This document shows positions 55,017 to 61,751 of a stretch of DNA of 64,000 bases, one piece after another. Source of the DNA: Acidobacteriota bacterium (GTDB lineage Bacteria > Acidobacteriota > Terriglobia > Acidiferrales > UBA7541); NCBI GenBank assembly GCA_013289825.1, contig JABCZF010000015.1, positions 1 to 64,000 on the forward strand. The letters run 5' to 3'. The notes beneath the pieces are model-generated. The model did no database searches. It was not told where the DNA came from and worked only from the letters and a program-made list of their open reading frames with translations. Position numbers and translations under genes: made by a program. How positions within the stretch are numbered: the stretch's first letter is position 1; every line of letters begins with the position of its first letter.

Positions 55017-55181
55017 CCTGTCCCTAAAGGCAGGTACGCCGTCGGTCACACAGAAGGAAACTCACTCTGAGTCAGAAGCACGCCGGTCTACACTGGCTGT
55101 AAGGAACACGGTGTGGAAAGCCACCTCGGTTTTCTCGGGGACTTCAAGAAACGAGCCCACCCGTGCCAGGAGACGGAGATC

Positions 55182-55571
55182 ATGAAACGCACGCTTATTC
55201 TCTTCGCGGCACTATTGCTGGCGCTGCTCGGGGCACGAGGCGTTCTGGCCGTGCCGCAATCCAAGGGAAGTTCGACGCTCAGCGGCGTGGTCATCGGACC
55301 GGACGACAAGCCCGCCCCGCACGCCGCCGTCTCGTATCAGTCTTCGGACGGAAGCGCTCCTCATGCCGCGCGTGCGGATGCCCATGGCCGCTTCACAATT
55401 TCGCAGCTGAAGGCCGATAGTTATGACATTCGGGCTTCCGCGAAGGGCATTTTTTCCGACTGGCAAAAGAATATCCCACTGCGCAAGGGGCAAGTGCGGT
55501 CTGTGGAGTTGCGGCTAATCTACGCCAAGGAAATGCCCAAGCCTGTTTCGAAGACCAAACCGAAACAATAA
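55182..55571 (+). CDS. exported carboxypeptidase-regulatory-like domain protein
   Basis: This 129-aa protein has a signal peptide (about 1-23) and one beta-sandwich domain of the carboxypeptidase-regulatory type: LSGVVIGPDDKPAPHAAV, ADAHGRFTISQLKADSYDI and RASAKGI. Such domains occur as single exported proteins or at the start of TonB-dependent receptors. The ATG at 55182 follows GGAGACGGAG. Its C-terminus is Lys/Pro-rich. The role is unknown. Confidence 0.78.
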   Translation: MKRTLILFAALLLALLGARGVLAVPQSKGSSTLSGVVIGPDDKPAPHAAVSYQSSDGSAPHAARADAHGRFTISQLKADSYDIRASAKGIFSDWQKNIPLRKGQVRSVELRLIYAKEMPKPVSKTKPKQ

Positions 55572-55584
55572 GTCTCCCCTCGGC

Positions 55585-55601
55585 GCCCCAGATCCGGGGC
55601 G
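55585..55601. terminator. hairpin between convergent genes
   Basis: A 5-6 bp GC-rich stem (GCCCC/GGGGC) with an AGATCC loop lies between the convergent genes ending at 55571 and 55651. It has no T-run, so it is only a possible bidirectional terminator. Confidence 0.3.
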
Positions 55602-55650
55602 GCATCCCGGCCCCTGCCCAGGCTTGGCGAAGCGCAGAAGTCCGCTTTCA

Positions 55651-56403
55651 CTATTGAATGAAGAGCTGCGCCAGCTCATGTAGATCCTGTGCCGACACAT
55701 CGGACACGGCGCAGAATTCCATCCCCTGATGCCGCCAATGAACCCATTGATAGCCTTGCCGCGAGCCGGGCGGGTGAATGGGCGTGTCCGGGTCCTTCGT
55801 GGGCCAGACAAAGACATTGATGAAATGCTTGCGGCGTCCATAGACGAGTGCGGCGACGTTACGTTCGCCCAGAACATCCAGGCGGCCGCCAATTAACGGA
55901 AAACCTTCGTCCATGAAATCGTGAACCGGCGGAATGAAATCCAGTTTGCCATCGAACCAGGGCTTCACGGTGTGCTGATCCGTGGAAGTTACGTCGGTGA
56001 GATGCCCGGCTTGCAGCGAGCGAATGTGGGCGTCGATGACTTCCGCAGAGGTGACCGATTCAGGGCCGTCGGGGCGCAAGTGAGGTACGGCGAACCAGGC
56101 CACTCCGGTCACCAGCAGGATCGCAGCGGCTACGGCGAGCCAGCGCCAGGCGGCCGCCGGCGAACGGCTCACACCGGCCGCGGAGATTTTGAGTTTCGAG
56201 CGAATTTTTTTGCGCAATTCCGGCGGGGCCGTCTCGTAAAGCTGCGCCCGCTGGAGCGAAGCGCGCAACGACTCCACGGCACCAAGAGTGGCCGTGCATT
56301 CGCGGCAGTTCTCGAGGTGTCGTTCGAATTCGGCGGCGCGCACGGCGTCGAGTTCGCTGTCGAGATAGGCATGTAGAAGGGTGCCTGAAAAATCACAGCT
56401 CAT
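55651..56403 (-). CDS. anti-sigma factor with zinc-binding N-terminus
   Basis: This 250-aa protein has a cytoplasmic zinc-binding anti-sigma domain (HLENCRECTATL, with the H-x3-C-x2-C motif, about residues 29-40), a membrane helix (about 87-107) and an extracytoplasmic domain (about 108-250) with VKPWFDGKLDFIPPVHDF, the conserved form seen in anti-sigma proteins of the same kind. It should hold the ECF factor encoded upstream at the membrane. The ATG at 56403 overlaps the end of the sigma gene by eleven bases. Confidence 0.88.
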   Translation of the reverse strand: MSCDFSGTLLHAYLDSELDAVRAAEFERHLENCRECTATLGAVESLRASLQRAQLYETAPPELRKKIRSKLKISAAGVSRSPAAAWRWLAVAAAILLVTGVAWFAVPHLRPDGPESVTSAEVIDAHIRSLQAGHLTDVTSTDQHTVKPWFDGKLDFIPPVHDFMDEGFPLIGGRLDVLGERNVAALVYGRRKHFINVFVWPTKDPDTPIHPPGSRQGYQWVHWRHQGMEFCAVSDVSAQDLHELAQLFIQ

Positions 56404-56959
56404 GGGGCGCCTCCTGCTGGGCAGGCTGCGTGAGGGCGCGCTGCAAGCGTTGGCGAGCGCGGGCGAGCGCGGACATGACCGTGCCGATGGGAACGCTGGT
56501 AATGGCGGCAATCTCCTTGTACGAACAGCCTTCGAGTTCACGCAATATGATGACTTCGCGGAAGCGCACGGGGAGCGTTTCGAGAGCGCGAGCCAGCCGC
56601 TCGCGATTGTCGCCGGCGATGGCCAGCGCTTCCGGCGTCGTGGAAGATTGTTGGTGCAGGTCCTCGTCGAATTCAGTCATGAGTTCCACTTGGCGGTTCT
56701 TCTCCAGCCACGTATAACACGTATTGCGGACGATCTGCAGCAGCCAGGCCCGGGCGTCTCCGCCGTTGAAGCCGCGGAAAAAGCGAAACGCACGCAGCAG
56801 GGCTTCCTGCGCGACGTCTTCCGAATCGGCCCGGCTTCGCAGCAGCCAACGCGAAAGATTGAAAGCGGCATCCAGATGTGGCAACACGACCTGCTCGAAG
56901 CGAGCCCGGTCCTGCGAATCCAACACGTCCCAACCCTTCCCCTGGCCCGTCGTACTCAT
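56393..56959 (-). CDS. ECF RNA polymerase sigma factor
   Basis: This 188-aa sigma-70 family ECF factor has region 2 (FNLSRWLLRSRADSEDVAQE, ALLRAFRFFRGFNGGDARAW) and region 4 (LPVRFREVIILRELEGCSYK, IAAITSVPIGTVMSALARAR). It would direct transcription of an envelope or stress regulon held in check by the overlapping anti-sigma factor. The ATG at 56959 is chosen over an upstream TTG because the family N-terminus is short. The divergent Tat metallophosphoesterase gene across a 253-base gap is a candidate target. Confidence 0.93.
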   Translation of the reverse strand: MSTTGQGKGWDVLDSQDRARFEQVVLPHLDAAFNLSRWLLRSRADSEDVAQEALLRAFRFFRGFNGGDARAWLLQIVRNTCYTWLEKNRQVELMTEFDEDLHQQSSTTPEALAIAGDNRERLARALETLPVRFREVIILRELEGCSYKEIAAITSVPIGTVMSALARARQRLQRALTQPAQQEAPHEL

Positions 56960-57212
56960 GAATGAAAACCGCCCTACGGTTGATTTTATTCCCAAATATC
57001 TAATTCTTATGACGAACTAATTTTGCCGGCGTGAGCGCAAGGAATTGGAATAAGGCGCGGCCCTCCACGGTCTGCACAAATGAAACACGTCCCATAGCGG
57101 CGCGGGGCACCCTGGCTCTCTCTACCCGCGCCGCTCCTGCCAAATAAGCGCAGCAGCGGGGGGGTGCATACAGGCGTATGCGTTGGGGAGACGTGTTCAA
57201 CGGAGGATAAAC
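56960..57212. promoter_or_regulatory. divergent promoter region between the sigma operon and the metallophosphoesterase
   Basis: This 253-base region serves both directions. CGGAGGA at 57201 is the ribosome binding site of the plus-strand gene. The A+T-rich tract at 56975-57010 may hold the sigma-operon promoter. I could not place boxes with confidence. Confidence 0.35.
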
Positions 57213-58181
57213 ATGGCGCGCAACACAAAAGACGAAATCTTGCACGATCACAATCATGATGGAATCGATCGCCGCGGCTTTTTGAAGTGCATGGCCTGGG
57301 CGGGAACGGGCGCCTTGTGCGTCATGCAGGGCGGAGTGCTGAAGTCGTACAGCATGAGCCGACCCTCGGAGATGAATCCCGCGGACATGAAGGGCGAGTT
57401 GAGCTTCGTGCAGATCAGCGACAGCCACATGGGTTTCAATAAACCGGCGAATCCGGATGTGGCGGCCACCTTGCAGGCGGCCGTGGATAAGATCAACGCG
57501 CTGTCTCGGCCGCCGGAGTTTTTGCTGCATACGGGGGATATTAGCCATCTTTCGAAGCCCGAGGAATTCGACACGGTCGAGCAGATCCTGAAGAGCGCGT
57601 CGGCGAAGGATGTCTTCTATGTCCCGGGAGAGCACGACGTTCTGAATGACGACGGTAAACAATACCACGAGCGTTTCGCCAAAGGGGCTCAAGAGGGTGG
57701 GTGGTATAGCTTCGAGAAGAAAGGCGTGCACTTCGTGGGCTTGGTCAACGTCATGAACTTGAAAGCGGGCGGGCTGGGCACGCTGGGGCACGAGCAGCTG
57801 GAGTGGCTGGAAAAAGATGTGCAGCACCTCAAGTCCAGCACCCCGATCGTGGTCTTCGCGCACATTCCACTTTGGGCAGTGTACCCGGAATGGGGTTGGG
57901 GAACCGAGGACAGCGCCCAGGCTCTCGCGTATTTGAAGAAGTTTGGCTCCGTGACGGTTCTGAACGGACATATTCATCAGATTATGCAAAAGGTCGAGGG
58001 CAACGTTACCTTTCACACCGCTTGCTCCACGGCCTTCCCGCAGCCTAAACCGGGGGAGGCGCCTTCACCGGGGCCGATGAAAGTGCCCGCCGAGCAGTTG
58101 CGCAGCGTGTTGGGCATCACCGATGTGAACTACGTGAGCGGTCAGCATGCGTTGGCCGTTGTGGACTCGACGCTGGCCTGA
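57213..58181 (+). CDS. Tat-exported metallophosphoesterase (calcineurin-like)
   Basis: This 322-aa protein carries a twin-Arg signal (DRRGFLKCMAWAGTGALCVM, about residues 19-40). The calcineurin-like fold has the metal-site motifs: ISDSHMG, LHTGDISH, GEHDV (Glu in place of the usual Asn), FAHIPLW and NGHIHQ. It should hydrolyse a phosphoester outside the cytoplasm, substrate unknown. CGGAGGA precedes the ATG. The cupredoxin and DUF2231-like genes follow on the same strand, 68 bases and 480 bases on. Confidence 0.92.
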   Translation: MARNTKDEILHDHNHDGIDRRGFLKCMAWAGTGALCVMQGGVLKSYSMSRPSEMNPADMKGELSFVQISDSHMGFNKPANPDVAATLQAAVDKINALSRPPEFLLHTGDISHLSKPEEFDTVEQILKSASAKDVFYVPGEHDVLNDDGKQYHERFAKGAQEGGWYSFEKKGVHFVGLVNVMNLKAGGLGTLGHEQLEWLEKDVQHLKSSTPIVVFAHIPLWAVYPEWGWGTEDSAQALAYLKKFGSVTVLNGHIHQIMQKVEGNVTFHTACSTAFPQPKPGEAPSPGPMKVPAEQLRSVLGITDVNYVSGQHALAVVDSTLA

Positions 58182-58249
58182 TCGCAAAGAGAACGCGAAG
58201 ACCAACCGGAAGGTTCATTTTCAAAATCAAAAAACAAGGAAGAAATATC

Positions 58250-58609
58250 ATGAGAAGCAGTGTGTTCCTAGCAAGTTTGCTGGTGATGGCAGTGATGGGC
58301 CTGGGCGGAATCGTTGCGGAGCATAGCAGCTTCGTGGCCAGCGCGCAGGAAACGGCTGCCTCGACGAGCGAGGTGAAAATCGACAATTTTGTTTTTGGCC
58401 CGGCGGCCATCACCGTCCCCGTGGGAACAACCGTCACGTGGATCAATCGCGACGATATCCCGCATACCGTAGTCAGCACGGAAAAGGTGTTCAAGTCCAA
58501 AGTGCTCGATACCGACGAGAAGTTTTCCTACACCTTTACGAAGGCCGGCGAGTATCCCTACTTTTGCTCGATCCACCCCAAGATGACCGGAAAAGTTGTC
58601 GTGCAGTGA
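58250..58609 (+). CDS. exported cupredoxin (plastocyanin-like)
   Basis: This 119-aa protein has a signal peptide (about residues 1-33) and a cupredoxin fold with a type 1 copper site: His in DIPHTVV, and Cys, His and Met in YFCSIHPKMTG. It should carry single electrons in the periplasm. AAGGA precedes the ATG. It follows the Tat metallophosphoesterase and precedes the DUF2231-like gene; the three form a likely envelope set. Confidence 0.93.
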   Translation: MRSSVFLASLLVMAVMGLGGIVAEHSSFVASAQETAASTSEVKIDNFVFGPAAITVPVGTTVTWINRDDIPHTVVSTEKVFKSKVLDTDEKFSYTFTKAGEYPYFCSIHPKMTGKVVVQ

Positions 58610-58660
58610 TCGCCAGCAAACGGAGGACGGCACGGGAACCCTTTTGACATCCAGGCCGCA

Positions 58661-59083
58661 TTGCTTGCCAGGCACGCGCAACACGTGGTGCTGATGCACT
58701 TCCCCTCGCGCTGTTTATTGCCGGGGTGGTGTTTGATTTTCTCGCGCAGAAAACCAAGAAGCGCGGCCTCCTGGAGGCGGCTTATTACAATTTGCCGGGC
58801 GCGGCGATTTTCGCCCTGCCGGCAGTCGTTACCGGGATCCTCGCCTGGCAGTTGCAGCTCGAGGGGCAAAAACGCAAAGGCATTTTGCTTATGTATGTGG
58901 TGCTGGGTTCGACGTCGACGATCCTCAATCTGGGTGGCTTGGGCACTGCATGTGCGTACCAGACGACATTGGCCAAAAGGGCTGCCGGTCTTTCGTCTGG
59001 TGCTGGAAACAGCGGCCCTGCTGATCGTTGGGCTGACCGGGCATCTTGGCGGGTTTCTCAGCGGTGTAAACGGCCCCAGCTAG
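58661..59083 (+). pseudogene. DUF2231-like membrane protein broken by two frameshifts
   Basis: The gene reads well only if the frame changes twice. In the first frame it opens with QHVVLMHFP, the usual His-Phe-Pro start of DUF2231 proteins; near the CCCC at 58702-58705 the next frame continues (GVVFDFLAQKTKKRG, AVVTGILAWQLQLEG); near AAAA at 58975-58978 the first frame resumes with FRLVLETAALLIVGLTGHLG and stops at 59083. The two shifts cancel. They are both at short homopolymers, so sequencing error is possible. No clear start codon is seen after the GGAGG at 58622. Confidence 0.6.
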
Positions 59084-59583
59084 TACTTTTTGGCCTGATT
59101 CCAGAGCCGTTTGCGGTGCGCAACATATTGTAAGTAAAAGACATGTTTGCCAAATACGACAAAAATCGGAATTTTGTCCTAGTACCACAACCAGAGTACT
59201 CCGCCGAGTGAGTCTGACGGCCCATTGAGGGCTGCACATCGGTCGCGTAATCTTTTAAGGACGGGTTGGGAGCCGCGCGGGGACAACGGCTCCGCAAGGG
59301 GCCGTGTGCGAGCTACCCAACCCGCCTTCTCTCCTCTCCTTCTCGCTACCCCGCTTCTTCCGGCAGTGATAGACTCCGCGGACCCTCATCCTCAAGCTAA
59401 CTTTAGTCAACCTCCCCAGGGTCGGGCACTCGAGCAACTCGCCGAGGAGCCCAAACTTTGCCTAACAGATGGGCATCCTTCGTGCACCCCGTGGCGCCGT
59501 TTCTTGCTTCTATTCGAGAAGAGTTGCGCCATCATAGACTTCTGGGACGGTCTCTGGCCTTGCGTGAACGGTTCCGGAGACAG
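59084..59583. other. 500-base gene-free region with a structured element
   Basis: Apart from the structure at 59262-59324, this stretch holds a pyrimidine-rich run (59327-59360). A frame open from 59458 joins the next gene, but its first 42 residues look unlike the rest. Confidence 0.45.
59262..59324. ncRNA. candidate structured RNA or repeat element
   Basis: The outer arm pairs 59262-59276 with 59308-59324: CGGGTTGGG/CCCAACCCG, then AGC/GCT and CGC/GCG, with single A bulges at 59315 and 59311. An inner 8-bp hairpin (59286-59293 with 59298-59305) closes a GCAA tetraloop of GNRA type. It could be an RNA motif, a transcript end or an interspersed repeat; a strand cannot be assigned. I do not recognise a known riboswitch. 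Confidence 0.5.
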
Positions 59584-60471
59584 GTGAGGCCATTGGCGGA
59601 CACACGGCTAACATCGAGTTTCCTCTTCGCGGCCCTGCTCGTGGGATCCGTCTCCTCCGCGCAATCCGCCCCCGCCGCCAATCCGGCTCCTGCCAAATTG
59701 CGGTCTGAAACCGTTCGGGCGTTTGACCGCTACCTGCGCTTGACGGAAGAGCGCAACGATACGGAACTGCAGCGCGGGTCGGCTCTCTTGTGGGTCGATG
59801 CGCTTCCGGAATCTCAGCGCACGTTGGCCCACGCCGCCCTAAAGCGCAGCGAGATCGAGATCCATCAGCTCAACACCCTTGACAACGGCAAGCCCATGGG
59901 TTGCCCCGGAGGGTTGATTCATCATTGGGTGGGCGTGGTTTTCATACCTGGCGCAAAGCTGGACGATGTGCTCGGCGTCCTAGAGGACTACGATCGCCAG
60001 TCAACCTACTACGCCCCCGATGTGGAACGCTCGAAAATCGAGTCGCGTGAGGGCGAACACTTCCGCGTGTTCCTGCGCTTCCGGCGGCGCAAGGTGATCA
60101 CCGTGGTGCTCAACACCGAACATGACGTGCATTACTTTCGCGACGCTCCGGGACGTGCCCATAGCCGCAGCTCGGCGATGCGTATCGCTGAAGTCGAAAA
60201 TCCCGGAAGGAGCGACGAGCGCGAAAAGCAACCGGGCCAGGACGGTGGCTATTTGTGGCGTATGGAAACCTGGTGGCGGATGGAAGAAAGCGACGGCGGC
60301 GTTTACGTGCAGAGCGAAGTCGCCTCACTCACACGCGATATTCCCACTGGTCTTGGTTGGTTGGTCGGCCCGTTCGTCACCAGCATCCCGAAGGAAACAC
60401 TGCTTTTCACACTCGAGTCCACGCGAAGAGCTGTTGTGGCCAGAACAAAAAATAGGGCCGCGACGGGATAA
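59584..60471 (+). CDS. exported START/SRPBCC-like protein, unknown function
   Basis: This 295-aa protein has a signal peptide (LTSSFLFAALLVGSVSSAQS, about residues 8-27) when started at the GTG 59584, which has GGAGA just before it. The frame is open from 59458, but that part has no such features. The mature protein has HHWVGVVFIPGAKLDDVLGV with YDRQSTYYAPDVERSKIESR, a segment typical of conserved acidobacterial exported proteins with a START-like fold. Function unknown. No neighbours on the strand. Confidence 0.68.
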   Translation: MRPLADTRLTSSFLFAALLVGSVSSAQSAPAANPAPAKLRSETVRAFDRYLRLTEERNDTELQRGSALLWVDALPESQRTLAHAALKRSEIEIHQLNTLDNGKPMGCPGGLIHHWVGVVFIPGAKLDDVLGVLEDYDRQSTYYAPDVERSKIESREGEHFRVFLRFRRRKVITVVLNTEHDVHYFRDAPGRAHSRSSAMRIAEVENPGRSDEREKQPGQDGGYLWRMETWWRMEESDGGVYVQSEVASLTRDIPTGLGWLVGPFVTSIPKETLLFTLESTRRAVVARTKNRAATG

Positions 60472-60805
60472 CTTTCATCAATTCTTGGGGGAATGACGAT
60501 AGTGAGAAAAGTCACCCGCTCAACGTAGGTTAATCAGCGAGAAGCTGCTGTATTGATATTTGACGAGGCGGCCATCCGAAGCGTGGCCGTGGAGTAGTTG
60601 GTCGCATTACGCGAATTGCGAGGAAGGGCTGATCCGGATTGACTCCGTGGAAGAGGCCAAGAGCAGGGAGTAAAACGGAACGCATCCCGAGGGAACACCA
60701 AAAACTGCACCATTACCCGTCCGGTGAATCCAGATCGCGGTCTCAGATTCCTTCATTCCGTCGGGAGCTTTTCGCAAGTTCTCAAGATCGTGTGGTGCCT
60801 ACTGA
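60472..60805. other. 334-base gene-free region
   Basis: No supported gene, repeat or hairpin was seen between the convergent exported-protein and HEAT-repeat genes. Confidence 0.4.
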
Positions 60806-61543
60806 CTAACGAATCTTGTTCCTTAGTATCCCCAGATCTTCCTCCAGTCGTGAACGTACGAATTGGTCTTGTTCACTTCCGATCGCACGCCCCAATTCCG
60901 CAATGCCACGTGTGTCTCGCAAATCAGCGAGAGCCCGGCCAGCGGCCATTCGCACCGAGGGGTCCGGAGCATGCAAAGCCTCTGCGAGTCCCGTAAAGAC
61001 CTTCTCCGAGTCTTCCTGGGAAAGGTTGTGATATCTTGGTGAGAGTTCCGCGGCCGCCATCCTGTCTCCGTTACTCCCGCCTTTCAACAGATCAAGAACA
61101 CCGCCCAGACACGTCGTACTGTCGCGATTGAATCTGAGCAGATATTCTGCAGAACATAACCGAACATTTCCGCTCGTATCTTTGTTCTTACAGTTATCCT
61201 CCAAAGTGTCGAAGCCAATGGACTCACCCATCTCTGCCAGCGCTAATGCGATATTCATTCGTGTCCATGGCACCTTCTCTGACGCTAGGGCGTCCTTGAT
61301 AGCTGGTATTGTTTCGACTGCTTTGTCTTCCGCAAGTTTGTTCGCCGCTAAATCTCTTACCTCCGGGTCAGTGTTCCTCAGAGCGTCAACCAAGGCGGGC
61401 TGTGTTAATTGAATATTGTGGCGCTTCAAGAGCTCACCGAATGTTGGCAGCGGCCCCTGCCCCTCATTGCTTTGTAAGATCGGCTGGCTCCCTACAAGCG
61501 CCACCGCGAGGATCAACGTTACGAACGATTCGTAAAGAAACAT
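60806..61543 (-). CDS. exported HEAT-repeat-like protein
   Basis: This 245-aa protein has a signal peptide (about residues 1-19) followed by alpha-helical repeats of about 30 residues with the HEAT pattern: LVDALRNTDPEVRDLAANKL, AIKDALASEKVPWTRMNIAL and LAEALHAPDPSVRMAAGRAL, with the regular DP/R at the turn. Such proteins usually bind other proteins. No partner is clear. There is no strong ribosome binding site. It lies just before the DUF4139 gene on the same strand (209 bases apart). Confidence 0.78.
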   Translation of the reverse strand: MFLYESFVTLILAVALVGSQPILQSNEGQGPLPTFGELLKRHNIQLTQPALVDALRNTDPEVRDLAANKLAEDKAVETIPAIKDALASEKVPWTRMNIALALAEMGESIGFDTLEDNCKNKDTSGNVRLCSAEYLLRFNRDSTTCLGGVLDLLKGGSNGDRMAAAELSPRYHNLSQEDSEKVFTGLAEALHAPDPSVRMAAGRALADLRDTRGIAELGRAIGSEQDQFVRSRLEEDLGILRNKIR

Positions 61544-61751
61544 GATCGCACCCCTCCTTTCTCGCCCTTCTGCTCATCCTCACGAAGAACAAGGCCATCG
61601 AGAGCGTCGTGAATACAGTCGGAGACTCGGCTGGGGCTGACGACGTCTGCGGCCGCGTAAAAATCGAGCACATCGGGACTCTAACACTCCCGGCGGCAGT
61701 GATTCCCACCTGAATGGCACGGCGCGCGCTTGGAGAAGCTCGTGGCTGTGG

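Noticed and set aside
61571..61712. short plus-strand frame before the DUF4139 gene (LTKNKAIESVVNTV...)
   Set aside because: Under 50 residues, no start codon with a ribosome binding site and no recognisable family.
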